Origin: Persicaria tinctoria
Taxonomy: Eukaryota; Streptophyta; Magnoliopsida; Caryophyllales; Polygonaceae
NCBI GenBank assembly: GCA_037127255.1
Contig: JBANSL010000018.1
Span: 10,575,175 to 10,639,174 of the forward strand
Direction of reading: 5' to 3'
Length of the DNA stretch: 64,000 nt
Each line of letters starts with the position of its first letter. Position 1 is the stretch's first letter. Below, in pieces: positions 41,065 through 54,597 of this stretch. The position numbers and the translations under genes are program-made. The notes beneath the pieces were generated by a model that did not search any database, was not told the DNA's origin, and was given only the letters and a program-made list of their open reading frames with translations.

Positions 41065-41340
41065 CAAATTGCTTGTGAATTGTAAGAAGCCGATTAAAAC
41101 GAAGGAAATAAGTAAATTATGCGCTAACTAAGTTGAACACAAAATTGCTTGTGAATTGTAAGAAGCTGATTAAAGCGAAAGCAAATTGCTTGTGAATTGT
41201 AAGAAGCTGATTAAAACGAAGGAAACAAGTAAATTATGCACTAACTAAGTTGAACACAAAATTGCTTGTGAATGGTAAGAAGCTGATTAAAGCGAAGGAA
41301 ACAAGTAAATTTTGTGCTATAACTAAGTTGAACACAAAAG
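41065..41340. repeat. Tandem repeat, AATTGCTTGTGAATTGTAAG units
   Basis: Four copies of a unit containing AAATTGCTTGTGAATTGTAA followed by AAGCTGATTAAA and, in three of them, an AACTAAGTTGAACACAAAA tail. The full unit is about 85-95 bases; the second copy lacks the tail. Non-coding. It follows the truncated retroelement. Confidence 0.75.
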
Positions 41341-42805
41341 ATCGATAAGGTTGTATCTTAAAATCAATTAGCATTAGTAGGGGGCTCCCACCGACTTATA
41401 TGTAATATTTGGATTCTTTATATAATCAATATGGGATATTCATTTTACATCTTCCACAATAGATAATTGTACAATGATCTATAACATGTTATAGAGCATT
41501 TCCATCTACAAATCGTTTTTTTATTTATCTTTATTACTGGAGTATTTATATAACCCGTACGTGTTTATGATTATTAAAAAAAAAAACCCATATGAATCAC
41601 GAATTAATCACCACACCTAAGCCCACCAAACCAGCACCAAATAAATTAATACTCCGTAGCTAAAGGAAAAAACGAGAAATTAATTCGGGATAATTAATGT
41701 CACCGAAAAGAATCAAATCAAATTAAAGCTTCCTCATCTTAAATCGATCCACAAGCTCTCTAGTTTTTTTTTCCCCTTAAAAAAAAGAAGCATATATAGA
41801 GCTTTTTTGGGGTCGAAATGCAAGCATATATAGCTGGAAGTTGACCAGTAATATATGTTGTAAAAGATGTAATATATATATATATAATAATAATATTAAT
41901 TGCAACCTCGTTAGGTAACTATCAATTTCTAGCTCGGCCCTTTCTCTACATATGTTTTCCTCCTCCTTTTTCAAGGGTTGAGCTACGTTTCTTGATTCTT
42001 GATAAATTCGGTGGGCCATATAATATGGAGTCCACACGTCCGAGCACATTATGCGTGTCCAAGGCGGGCACACTAGACCAACAGTAGTGTTTATAAATTA
42101 TAAACCAATTGGCAATAGGAGGAGTAGTCCGATCGACAGCTTATATACAAGACTTAAGTTTTCGTGCTTTTCGATGTGGGACAAACATCCTTTACATCAC
42201 AGTATTTCTTGCTCACATATATCAACTTCTACTTTGCTAGTTTTAATTATATTTTTGTCTCTCAATTATATATTATGTTAGGCGTGTACCATGTGCTAAC
42301 CTGATTGAACCAAGCTAAGAAAATATTTGTAGTTAAAATTCGGGGGTAAAAGAAAGAATTGATTTAACATGTGCTAACCAAGCTAAGCAATTTGAGTGCA
42401 TATAATTATAAACGCTGCGCAAACTTCAAGCTAACCGATCAGTTTGGGATCGAGGGCATGTTTTACATGAAATGATGCATGAAAAATTAACAATCTTCAG
42501 TCGTCAATCGTCATATAGAATCTAGCAAAAGCCTATATGCGTTAATTGATTGCAAATTACATAAAAGCTATATAAGGTAGATGATAGAAATTTCGGACCC
42601 ATAAAAGGTGTGTATGTATAAAATTGAAAATTAGAAACCCTAACTAGCTTCTAACTTGAAATTTCAATTGTTAATTAATTAACTGATTGAAGATCTAATC
42701 AAAGAGTATATTAATTGGAATTTTATTTGTCACACATACATTAGACAACCAATGTTGTTGGTTTTTCCCCCTTTTAAATGCATTAGCGTTGTAACTGAAA
42801 TTCAA
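41341..42805. other. Intergenic DNA
   Basis: No gene recognised. 41353-41440 and 42095-42200 carry words shared with 36.9-37.1 kb and 58.2 kb (AACCAATTGGCAATAGGAGG, GATGTGGGACAAACATCC), probably decayed LTR-type repeats. A TA/TAA run lies at 41873-41895. Confidence 0.45.
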
Positions 42806-43923
42806 TCTATATATAATATAAATTTGGGTGAAAGCCTATTAATTGCACCTATTAAATACATACAAATCAATCTAATATATATTTATTATTAGGTTAATAT
42901 AAATTTGGGTGAAAGCCTATTAAATACATACAAATCTGGGTTATCTAACTATATATATAAAGTTGGGTGAAGCCCAATTAATTGCACATATTAAATGCTT
43001 ATAAATCTATCTAATATATATTTAACATTAGATTAAAAATCAAAAAGTTCATGTAGCTCATTGGTTTGTGGTGTAGTTCTTATACTTTAGATCAAGGGTT
43101 CAAATCCCCTTAACAACATCATTTTTAACTTTCATTATTTTTTATGTCTTTTAAGTTTTATCTACTCCTTTTGTTCCATCTTTTAAACGGTTTTCTATAT
43201 AAGTGCAATAAATAAAAATAATAGAGAACATGAAAGCATGTATTTCTTATGTTTAATATTATTCAATGGTTTCTTATATAAGTGCAATTAAATTAAAAAA
43301 GATTAGATGTAGTTTATTGCTTCTAGGTATAACCAATTCATATATAAGTGCAATTGGTAAATAAAAAACAATGTTTAACAACATCATTTTAACTTTCATT
43401 ATTTTTTATGTCTTTTAAGTTTTATCTACTCCTTTTGTTCCATCTTTTAAACGGTTTTCTATATAAGTGTAATAAATAAAAATAATAGAGAACATGAAAG
43501 CATGTATTTCTTATGTTTAATATTATTCAATGGTTTCTTATATAAGTGCAATTAAATTAAAAAAGATTAGATGTAGCTTATTGCTTCTAGGTATAACCAA
43601 TTCATATATAAGTGCAATTGGTAAATAAAAAACAATGTAATTAATATTATTCAATGGCTTCTTATATAAGTGCAAAAAAAAAGATTAGATTTAGTTTTAT
43701 TTATAATTGTAATCTTTTTTGCTTATATAGTTGAATTGCATGTATAAGTGAGTAAGAAGATAAATAGAGTCAAGTTAATATATTTGTCGAATTTCAAAGA
43801 TAAATAAATATATTAAAACTTTTAGAGATAAAAATTATTAATAATAAAATTACAATGATAATATATTAATTAAAAATATATATTTAAAATAAGTCCCGTG
43901 CGTAGCACGGGCATGTTCACTAG
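42806..43923 (+). mobile_element. Non-autonomous Helitron
   Basis: The 3' end has the Helitron signature: a CCCGTGC/GCACGGG hairpin at 43895-43911, eight bases, then CTAG (43920-43923) followed by T. The probable 5' end is TCTATATATAATATAAATTT at 42806, preceded by A, giving insertion between A and T. Variants of TATAAATTTGGGTGAAAGCC recur three times near the 5' end. An internal block of about 260 bp is tandemly duplicated (43118-43373 and 43374-43635). No Rep/helicase is coded. A tRNA-like word (GGGTTCAAATCCCC, 43094) occurs inside but does not form a tRNA. Confidence 0.75.
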
Positions 43924-44031
43924 TTTCTATAAATATATGGATCGACGACTATGGCAAAACAAGATCTTCAATCACCTCATTTGGTCATCTTTCCTGCCAA
44001 GATCGAACACAAGATGAGAGATTGAGGCTTA

Positions 44032-44477
44032 GGTCGTGTTTGGCGGTAGATTTTTTTTTTTTTGAAGATTATTTTGGGAGATGTAGATTTTAAAAAAATG
44101 GGGCTTATTTTGGTAGATTAAGGAGTTTTTGGATATTGAGATTTTTTTTAAAAAAAATCTCTTTACGGTGTTTGATATGTAGAAGATTTTAATAGATTGT
44201 TTATAATGAAAAAGACGATACTGTCCTTCACTTATTACCTTCCCATCACCCACATTTACGGTTTACCTTCCCGAGGGTAGGAATGGATATTTCAATCCAA
44301 GATTTCCTCCTATAATCCCCAAAATCTTGATTTTTAAGATTCTATTCCCCCCTAAATAATCTCCCAAAAGCTCCAATCTGATGGAAGTCACAATACACTG
44401 TCAAACACCATTGTCGTGAGATTTTTTTTTTTTTTGAAAGCTCCACAATCTCCCATAATCCAATGCCAAACGCACCC
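44032..44477. mobile_element. PIF/Harbinger-like MITE
   Basis: Ends GGTCGTGTTTGGCGGTAG and, on the other strand, GGGTGCGTTTGGCATTGG; flanked by TTA on both sides (44029-44031 and 44478-44480), the 3-bp target of PIF/Harbinger elements. 446 bp, T/A-rich, no ORF. Confidence 0.7.
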
Positions 44478-44480
44478 TTA

Positions 44481-45957
44481 ATCTCCGAGGTCATCTCCGA
44501 GAATAATGATGGTGCAAGCAAATTAAAGAATTCAATTGTCCTCTCCTAAAAACCCTAGCATTAACATATGAAGCTTAACTAGCAAATATTAGAAAAGAAT
44601 TAGATTCTCACCATGTAATTATGATATTATCTTTTAGTTAATTTATTTTCTTGTTCAAAACTTAAATGTTGAGAATATGATGTTGGATAGACGAATAGTA
44701 TCCCATATAGAAAATATAGTTTTTTTTTAATAAACGTAGGGAAAAATACAGTGAATTCAAGCCTTGTACATAAGTGAGTGTGGCCAGGTGGGCTACTCCG
44801 GCCTCCTAATGTCAATTGATTTTAGGATGGAACCCACTTGGCTTGTGTGATCAGCTTGGTTAGCGCATGTACGCTTGTCGCTTGGGCGTGTTACCTCCCA
44901 CGTTGTACCACCGTAATTTAACATTAAAGGTCGATAATACTTTAAAAATATAACTCTTTTTTTTTTTGGTATATAAGAATATCATCTAATTTTTCGATTG
45001 TAATCAAGACACAATTGCATGTTGGATAGGGTGGCCTGACTGTCTATTGATGCTACAATTCTTCTTCCTTGATGAATATGAGCTTTATATTCTTATTCGA
45101 AAAAATGCATGCTCTTGAGTGGACTGACAGGATCTAACCTTACTCAAATCTTTATCTTATTAAAAAAAAAATCTATGTTGAAAAAATTTATGCACTCACA
45201 CACAAGAATTGAATGAAAAGGGGCTAATCAAATTTGTATTTGATCTCTTTTTGACTAGCATATGCACATATATGGTTAATTATGCTGAATTACATAACAT
45301 GACATAGAGATAGGGTTAGACATGCACTTATTTAATTATTGTTTCTTGCCCTAGCCCCAAATTAAAGAATTATCTTGGGAATTGAACTATTTATTCTTCT
45401 TTAATTTGCCACATTTCCTGTTTGGCATATTCATATTCCAACATATTATATGCCTCCATTAACTTTAGAATTGCACATATCTCCATAACTAAACCCCCCT
45501 CAAAGACTGCACCTTTTTTGTTCTTCATCAATTAGGGCACTGAACACAAAACATTCCATGTAATTGTCCCCTCAAACCCAAGCCAAATCCAATCCAAATT
45601 ACCATTCCTTATGTTTTTTTAAAAATCAATTTTAGATATTTAAACAATTTCAACATCAACATCATATATAGAACTCTACTGACATACCATCTGATCGAAT
45701 ATATTCCTTATATCCGATTATAGATTTATGGTTTACAACAACTATTGATCGATTATTTTTGAGATTCGAAATACAGTAAATTAATATATAAAAGAAAGAA
45801 ATACGGTAATTAAATCAAAGGTGTATTAGGGTTTTTTTTAATCTCTTCCTGGAAAGAAATTTATCCAATCAAACACCTTATCCCCAACTCATATCAAGAA
45901 ATTTACAACCGTTTTCATATATATATCATTTATATATTCATTCATGAAATTGATTTA
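44481..45957. other. Intergenic DNA downstream of the MYB gene
   Basis: No gene or clear repeat beyond simple A/T runs. The part next to 45958 should contain the MYB 3' UTR. Confidence 0.5.
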
Positions 45958-47232
45958 TCAATTACCAGTGTACCTGATCAGTTGATGATCAAACACAGGA
46001 TCTGGTGGTGGGATCCCTTCAGTAGTACAGCTGGCGTTGCCGGCTCCCATGGGAAGAGATATCAAGGAGCTCATCTCACACCATGAGCCCATGCTTCCGC
46101 AGCTCGTCTCGCTCCCCGCGGTTGCACCAACATTGCTGTTGATCATGACAGTCGTCGAATTCGAATGACCCTGATCCCACCCCAGGAATTGATCATCCAG
46201 ACCGCCGCCCATTCTCTGCGTGGCTTGATTGCTCGTCGACGACGACGACATCATCAGCTCCTCCAGCTCCCTTGGGAAGCTACTAACGGCTCCAAGATCA
46301 TTATTCGGGCTTATGATCATTTCACTCCCATCTAAGCCCACCATGTCAACCAGCTCATGATGATCACTGGAGATGAATGGAGGGTGGAGATTTGCCATCG
46401 AATTATCATAGTACACATTCTGATCAAGCTTCATCAGCAAGCTTCTCATCTCCCCAAATCCGCCTGAATTAGGGTTGCTGGCGCCGGTGACAATTGGGGG
46501 CCATGAGGTGTACGGAAACATGGCTTCGGAGTTGGAGATGAAATTGAAATTGGCGGAATTGGACGGAATCATTGTACTAATGTTTTCGGCGTGGTGATGA
46601 TGATCCGAAACGAGTAAGGATCTCTTAGATCTGCGGCCAGAAGTGGAGGAGGATGAGTTTCTTTGCTTTCCGAGGAGCTTCTTCTTAAGGCGGGTGTTCC
46701 AGTAGTTCTTGATATCGTTATCCGTCCTCCCTGGAAGCTGGGCTGCTATTATTGACCACCTGCAGCCTCGTTTCAATTCAACGATTCATCACAAATTAGG
46801 TTGCAAATTGAAGAAACTCAACACCATACCTTTGAAAAAGAAGCGCGCATGAAAAATGAATCTAATTAATGAAGGGATTTGACCTGCTTCCGATGCTGCC
46901 ATAAAGGCTGCAGATGATCCGGTCCTCTTCCTCGGAGAAGCCTCCGTGTTTGATGTTGGGGCGGAGGTAGTTCAGCCATCGAAGCCTGCAACTCTTTCCG
47001 CACCTCTTTAGCCCTATTTAGCAACCAAGAAAACAAACAAATTAAAAAGTCGATTTTCCATTGATAATAAGATTGAGTTGCAGGCAAATTAAGTACCTAT
47101 CTTCTGAGGCAAGGCGATCCAGTTTCCGCCTGTTCCGTTTTGCTCGATGTAAGACTTGAGCTTCGCGTCTTCCTCGGGAGACCATGGCCCTTTCTTGACG
47201 TTCGCTTTGTCACAGCAAGGCGCCCTCCCCAT
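45958..47232 (-). CDS. R2R3-MYB transcription factor, subgroup 14 (RAX/MYB36-like)
   Basis: Nuclear DNA-binding regulator. Three exons in transcript order: 47097-47232, 46884-47013, 45958-46759; 355 aa, with the two introns at the positions typical of R2R3-MYBs. It starts [21 protein letters not shown]2 (about 14-61) includes [20 protein letters not shown] and R3 (about 67-112) includes [20 protein letters not shown] and [13 protein letters not shown]. These are hallmarks of subgroup 14, which holds RAX1-3 (axillary meristem) and MYB36/MYB68 (Casparian strip, root). The C-terminus is Ser/His/Asn-rich and ends [16 protein letters not shown] cannot tie it to a single orthologue, so lateral-organ versus endodermal role stays open. 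Upstream (after 47233) lie a 55-bp duplication and a very long GT tract. Confidence 0.93.
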
Positions 47233-47765
47233 TATTTCTGATCTCGATCTCGGCCACGACCTCGATCGATATCTGTTCCTGAATTTCTTCCTTTCTACAG
47301 AGAGAGTGATGAACTTGTAAATTAAAATTAGCTTAATGATCTTCTCTCTCTTGCCTTCTTAATATGAATGGGAGGAAATAGAATGGTAGATGGAAAGGGT
47401 TAAGTTGGGATGGATAATCCATGGATTATTATGGGTATTATTATATTATTGATTTGTATAACTAAGATATTTTTTGGCATAAAAAAAGAAGAGGGCTATA
47501 AATAGATCGATAGGTTTTTGAAATTCTATTTTTTTTAATATAAAGGAAAAACTTTATATTATTTTTTTTTAAAAATGACATCATTGGATTTAAGATAATT
47601 AATTTAAATAAAATTTTAAGCTAAAAGCAAAGCAAAGCATAAATTTCTCCTTTTTAAAAAAATATAAAGAAGATAATAAATTAAAAGGAAGAGTGAAGCT
47701 AGCTAATGCCAGCTGAATGAGCGCCATGAGGTGAGGGTTTTTCTCCTTGTCTTCCTTCGAAGTTC

Positions 47766-47882
47766 GAACATTTAGAATCCTATATATTTATAACAGGGAA
47801 TGACAGTCGTCTTATTTTATATTTATTTAAGAATCCTATATATTTATAACAGGGAATGACAGTCGTCTTATTTTATATTTAA
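47766..47882. repeat. 55-bp tandem duplication upstream of MYB
   Basis: A block beginning AGAATCCTATATATTTATAA and ending TTATTTTATATTTA occurs twice in a row. It lies about 550-650 bp upstream of the MYB start codon. Confidence 0.85.
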
Positions 47883-47894
47883 TATAAATAAATA

Positions 47895-48457
<563 letters not shown>

Positions 48458-48640
48458 AGAAAGAAAGTAACTTCTTGTTATTCGGCGGTATTGACAGATT
48501 ATTCATTGAAATGAAATTATTTGGTAGTAGTGAACGATTATTCTCTCACACACACACATGAGACTCGCGCCTTATGCTCGATTTGGTTAAAATTTATCAA
48601 TTTAAATTCAATAATATCGATTTATTAGTTGTAACTAGTA

Positions 48641-49291
48641 TAGTACCCGTACGTAACTATTTCACATATAAACTGAAACAAAGATATAGACTCCCCCAAG
48701 AAAGAGCACAAAAATTATATGAATCGGAACAAAGATACATATATACCAATATAACACATTCAGGGTTTATAATACTGCCACTTGATATCATCAAAGTTGA
48801 TGAATTTATAGTCGTTGATATGTAGGAAAGCTTAACGCTCGTCTTTTAGAAATGTCGGTCTTTGCAATGAAAAAGACTATGTATCCATATGATGCATATT
48901 TGATAGAAGTCTTGTTTTCACTTAACAGAAAAGATGACAACACACATATATAAGTCACCCTTCTTTAGATTTTGAAGATGCTACATACTTAATGTAACCC
49001 CCCCTACTTACGTAACCTCTAACATTAAACAACTTTCTAATAACCTTCCACTCCTTATATAACCTCTCACTACTTAATATAAATTCTCACTATTTTCACC
49101 GCTTATAATTTCCACTACTTATGTATGTAACCTCCGACTTAAGTAACTTCCAATAACCTTTCATTACTTACATAACTTCCCACTACTTAATATAACTCCC
49201 CACTACGTACGTAACCATATTAACTAACTTCCTAATAACCTCCTACTACTTACGTAACCTCTCACTACTTAATATATATAGAGTATAGATT
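48641..49291 (-). mobile_element. Possible second Helitron-like element, reversed
   Basis: On the minus strand the right side begins TCTATACTCTATATATATTA and the left side ends in TACTAG, resembling the termini seen at 42.8-43.9 kb. Between 48990 and 49270 the plus strand repeats variants of CTACTTACGTAACCTC and CACTACTTAATATAA many times. The terminal hairpin is weak, so this is tentative. Confidence 0.3.
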
Positions 49292-50753
49292 ATAAAGGAC
49301 ATATGAGAGGAATAAATGAGTTTATTGAACATAACACAATTTTAAAATAAATTAGGAACAATTGATAGAAGAATTCGAACATGCGCAATCTGTACGTATG
49401 AGGAAAATTAGCTAGCATGAGCTACAAAATCATAAGTAACAATTAGGCTCTAAATACTATAAATCAATGAAGATTTGAGTTATAGTGAATAAGAAGTTGA
49501 TGGATCGAGTAAGTGCACGATCTTCAAATATCAATAACCAATATGATGAATCTGACAAACATAAACTAATATACATGAGCTAAAATGTAAAAGAAATTGT
49601 ATAATATATATGTGTGTGTGTAACTACTCACTAACCATGTTTTTCAATTAATTTTAGTAAATAATTATTTATATGGAAAGGAAAATAAGTGGGGATGGTA
49701 GTGGAGAGTGGCGGTTACAAGCTACTAATCGTGATAAACAATACCTGTAAAAAATTCATCGGTGGTGAAGCAGACTAAAACAACCAAATTGAATTTATTA
49801 TCGGCTATAAATTTATTAAATTGAAACAAAATCTTTGAAAGAACATCAAATTTAGAAATTAGGTTGAATGACAGACGAAGAAATGAACATCGACTAGAAG
49901 TGGTGCCCCAACTTCAATCAAGCTTAATTAGAAGAATATATTACCTTAAAGATCGATGCATGAGGATGAGAAAGGGAAGAAGCCTATGTCATCCTGATTG
50001 CATAGATCTCCACCGTTGCTCCGATATCCACCTATCTCTACTCCCTTAATTCGAGCAACAACGACTTCGAACTCAGACTCCTACCGACTTTAGAGGTAGG
50101 TAATCCACCAAGGACATCCTCTTCTCCAAATTGGAAAGCGAATATTGAGGAAGAGAAACCACCCAGATAGACAAATTTTGCCCTAAACAAGAATCACTTA
50201 AAAATGGATTAAACACGAAATTTGGGGATGAAATTCGCATTTAAAAAAAAACCTAGAACGTACTTACTTGGAGGCACCTTCGGTTGGAATGTCTTTGGCT
50301 TACCCCTACTAGCTAAGAGTATTTGAGTCCAAGCCCTCAATTTGAGACGGAAACCGGCTTTGCCTCCAAAACAAGCTCCGCGAGGCTAAGGGCTTCCGAT
50401 GCTCCACTGGAGACCGGTGCCACCACCAAATCTTCTAAATTCATAAGGTTTCAAAGTCGATCTACAACCCCTCCTCGCGCCAGATCTGGTTTTGAACCCC
50501 TCGGTCTTCTCTGGTGATTGAGAGGTAGTTGGAGAGGAGATGGAGATCGTGAGAGAGAACGTGGGACTACTGAGCATGGAAGGATAGAGGGGCAAGAATG
50601 GAAGAAAAAAAAGGTCCTCTATACAAAGGAAGGGAGGGGGTAAAAATGGGGAAAAAGGAGAGAAAAACTCCACAACCCGCCACGTGGATAGCCTAGTTGC
50701 TCTCCAAATGATTGAGTTTTAAGTGGGAGATGATATTTTCACCGCTAATTTTT
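49292..50753. other. Intergenic DNA with unrecognised GC-richer patch
   Basis: Largely AT-rich. 50270-50660 is GC-richer, with short ORFs on both strands but no known domain. It may be a captured or relic gene piece; no splice or family signal supports a gene. Confidence 0.4.
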
Positions 50754-50754
50754 A

Positions 50755-51165
50755 CTATTTTCACCGCTAATCACCGCATAGGTATGCGGTAGGTTTAATG
50801 ATAGTGAACGATCCCACCGCATACCTATGCGGTGAGCCACTGCAATACTTTGCGGTGGGTAGAGGAGTATACATGTCTAAAACCGTCGCCATAATGGTTC
50901 AAAACCGTCGACATAACCCACTGCATATGTATATGGTGGGTTTGAACCGTCGCCATAATAGTCCAAAATCGTCGTCATCACGGTTCAAAATCGTCGCTAT
51001 AACCCACTGCATAGGTATGCGGTGGGTTATGGCAACGGTTTTGGACAACTTCTACAAACCGTTTTCAATTGCCCAAAAACTGACCGCATGTATACGGTCG
51101 TCATAACCCACCGCATAGGTATGCGGTGGGTTTGTATACGGTCGACATAACCCACTGCCCGAGAG
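50755..51165. repeat. Cluster of CCGCATA/TATGCGG palindromes
   Basis: CCGCATAGGTATGCGG or its complement occurs at 50774-50789, 50817-50832 and 51111-51126, with near copies at 51007-51022 and 51080-51099. The spacers repeat AAAACCGTCGCCATAAC-like words. This layout resembles the subterminal zone of a CACTA element, but no CACTA terminus was found nearby. Confidence 0.6.
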
Positions 51166-52213
51166 AGTGTTTCCGAAAGACCTAGAACGAAAAGAAACAA
51201 GAACCCTAATAAAGCACGAGCACAAATCAGGTCACGGAGCAAGCAAAAGAAAACCGGAGTGAAAGCAAGACAAACACACACAACACCACTCCCCCAGCAC
51301 TAAACGTCTGCCACCCGTATGCGTCACCTTCAGTTGTCTCTATCCAATGTCATATCATTTGAAAGCTGCAGTAAATTGAGGTCCTGACGGATAACCCCCA
51401 TCCAGCTCATCTCCGGTCTGCCTCCCCCCCTACGAAAAGCTCCAATATATATTATATATAGCCTTTTCTTTTTCTTATTATTAATTTTTTTTCTTTCTTG
51501 AGCTTTCCTTCTTCTTAATTTTTCTTTTGACCTATTTCAAAATATCACCACAAATAGTAAATTAGAAATTTCAATTTTGCTTCATTCTTCTTCAACAATC
51601 AATTCATTCACTATCTTTTCCAATTATATTATTAAACTATTAAAGAGCATGAACATATGCAACGGAAAACGAGAGGTCATTAAATTAAATTAAATAAAGA
51701 TAACAACTGAGTAATATATAATTTTTTATATTTTCCCCAATTGTCTCTCGAGTAGAAAAAAGCTTCAAATCTCATCTAATTTTAGAAGAATTAAGAAAGG
51801 GCATAAACTATTGTATCTCTCTTATCTTGCATATATTTGGCATAAATTTATGAAAGGGTATAAAAGCATATAGTCTATTTTAAGATAATTTAAACTAATC
51901 AAAACATTGAAATTTGACTTTGGTGTTCTTAAATTTAGTAAAGCTAAGCTACTAAATTAAGGATAGCTAATTCAAAATTATATAAATACTCTAATTGACC
52001 CTACTAATTCATTAGAAAATAATCCAAATATGTTTAGCCAATACAATTTTAAAAAAAAATATAAGCTAATAATTAAAATATTACAAAATTTATTATTTAT
52101 AAAGTATATTAAAAATCACGTAATGAATGTTGAAAATTTAAGATAGATAAAATTTCTAGAATTATGTCATCATAACTTCATAACAATAATTGGTTACTCT
52201 TAAGATATAAGTT
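51166..52213. other. AT-rich intergenic DNA
   Basis: No gene or structured repeat recognised beyond T and A runs. Confidence 0.5.
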
Positions 52214-52231
52214 AAAAAAAAAATGATCGGT

Positions 52232-52794
52232 CAGCTGGGTGGCGCCGCCGAATGATTGGATAAAACTGAATATCGATGGAGCATCAAAGGGAAACCCGGG
52301 GATGGCAGGGGGAGGAGGTGTTTTCCGAGGCAACACGGGGAACTTCCTCGCTGCGTTTACCTTTAGATGTGGCTTCACAGGAGCGCTACGAGCTGAATTA
52401 TGGGCAGCTCTCCATGGACTGAAGATGGGACTCCGTTTAGGCTACTCTAATATGATTCTAGAGTCTGACTCCTCGGAACTGTGTGAACTACTGACCGGGA
52501 AGCATCACCAAGCCCACCCGGATTTCTTCATTATAGAGGAATGCTGCAACCTGGTCGATCACTCAACAGCAATGGAACGTGTCGATCTCACCGATACGCA
52601 GACAAGCGAATTCGGTAGCTGATACATTAGCCCAATGGGCATTATCTCTAGATTTGGATTTTGAGGAATTTACCTCTTGCCCAGATGTGCTGAGCTCGAT
52701 CTTAGAAACTGAAATTGCTGTAACCTTGACTTAATTTTTAATAAAATCACGGGAGTTATCCCGCCTTGCAGACCAAAAAAAAAAAAAAAAAAAA
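52232..52794 (+). mobile_element. 5'-truncated LINE with RNase H domain and poly-A
   Basis: The frame from 52239 reads DWIKLNIDGASKGNPG, ALRAELWAALHGLKMGL and ILESDSSELCELL: the Asp, Glu and Asp catalytic positions of the RNase H domain found at the 3' end of plant LINE ORF2. Near 52560 the frame shifts by one and continues RRQANSVADTLAQWALSLDL to a stop at about 52733. An A tail follows. A matching direct repeat with core AAAATGATCGGT flanks it (up to 52231 and up to 52802), a target duplication from reverse transcription at the target. Non-functional. Confidence 0.85.
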
Positions 52795-52802
52795 TGATCG
52801 GT

Positions 52803-53819
52803 TGAGAGAATTTTTTCTAATTAGGTTTTTTAGCCTATATTTTTTACATATAAATTTAAAAAAAAACGAACAGTATATGATCGGATTAAAAGTAATATAC
52901 TTATTAAGTAAATGATTAATATACCTCAAAACTTTCCTACCTTATATGGGGTGCGTGTTTATCGTAGGCGTGCGACAACACGCATGACGCAACTGGAGAG
53001 AGGGAGACTAGGATACTCCAACATGATTTTGTTCCCCAGCCACATCAATTACTCAATTATAATTATTCATTAATGTTTTATTGGATTTTTAATATTGTGG
53101 TACATTTTATGTATCGGAATGATCCTAAAAATCTAATTTAAAATTTGATTAATACATTTTAGTTAAAAATATATTTTTTCAAAAATGATAATCTTATCAT
53201 AGGTTAAATACATAAAATAGTAATAAACTAAATATACCTATAGATATTACTTTGACCTAATCGGTCAATATATTTATCTTTTTTAAAAAAAAAATCAAAT
53301 TAATTAATAATTGTTAAAAAAAATGTTTAACGAACTATTTATATTGTTTTTTTTAGAATGACAATTATTTTATAGTCGTTTTTTTAAACATATGTCATAA
53401 CTCATAAGGGTATATAGACTATAGATTATGATTTTTGATTTTATAAAATTTCTACTAGATTAATTAATTTAGTCAATTTTGTATAATTACTTATTTTATT
53501 TTAGAATTCGCTTTCTCTATTCTTAACCTATGTCCAAGATGTTGGACAAACCGTTTTATGATTTGATTTGACAAACTGCAGGGATTTAGCTAACTATTTA
53601 TATTGTAAAACTTGTTTAATTACATTAATTTAATAATACAATTAATAATTAATGTAAAATAAACATTTATCGCAGCTCAGAAGACAATATAGATGGAGAC
53701 AAAATTGGAAACTTTTAGAAGGGGCCTACCATGTTAAAAGCTTTTGACAATTCATACAAATATTAAATAAACATACAAAATCCATTTTTCTTCTCCGGGT
53801 TAATTTCATTATCATCTTC
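52803..53819. other. AT-rich intergenic DNA
   Basis: No gene or clear repeat seen. Confidence 0.5.
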
Positions 53820-53822
53820 TCA

Positions 53823-54163
53823 GAGCATCAGCAACGGTGGGGAGCTAGCCTCCCCACTTTACTTTTTCCACCCATTTGGGCAACTCGACTATTGTAGACA
53901 ACCTCTCGATTTTTGGGTGCCTCAATATATTGGGAACCTTCTCAAATCCGAAATCAATAAAATGAGGTCACGTGTCCCTATAATAATTCTTATTTCTTTC
54001 TTTTTTATTTGATGTGAGATGGAAAAAGTGATTAGGGAAACCTGACTATTGTGGGAAGTGAAAATGAATTGGGGAGGGTTGAAAATAAAATTAGTGAAAA
54101 ATGAGATGGACGAATGATAAAAGGAGAGAGAAGTTTTGGGGCACCTTACCATTGGGGATGCTC
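53823..54163. mobile_element. PIF/Harbinger-like MITE
   Basis: Ends GAGCATCAGCAACGGTGG and, on the other strand, GAGCATCCCCAATGGTAA, flanked by TCA on both sides (53820-53822 and 54164-54166). 341 bp, no coding capacity. Confidence 0.55.
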
Positions 54164-54597
54164 TCATATTTCTTTCTGTATGACGATTGGAATTTTAGTA
54201 AAATGTTTAATAATAATTTTAGTACTTGACGACTTCTTACTTTTATTACCCAACTGTGCTTTGATATACTCCGTAATTTCTAGGCAACCGATAAAAGCTG
54301 AAATTGACTCATTCACACAGTGTATAAGCGATAAAGCCATCAGATTCAAGTTCATTAGACACTATTTACGCGTTTATATATTTTAGGCGAAATTGCAGGA
54401 AACCACCCTTTAAATAGGGTAGTTTGCAAGAAACCACCCTTTAAATTTATTTTTGCAGCAAACCACCCTCTAAATGTCGTAGTTTGCGGCAAACCACCCT
54501 TTAAAATGCATTCATTTAAAAAAACCACCCATCAACAATTTTAATTAAAAATTTATTAAGTAAACCAAAATTACTCTTTTATCCCCCAAAATATATA

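Noticed and set aside
43060..43110. tRNA-like word GGGTTCAAATCCCC inside the Helitron
   Set aside because: No acceptor stem or D/anticodon arms can be built around it; a similar case near 23990 also fails.
50386..50673. 95-codon Pro/Phe-rich minus-strand ORF
   Set aside because: Low-complexity composition, no known domain, no splice or leader signals; left as an unrecognised GC-richer patch.
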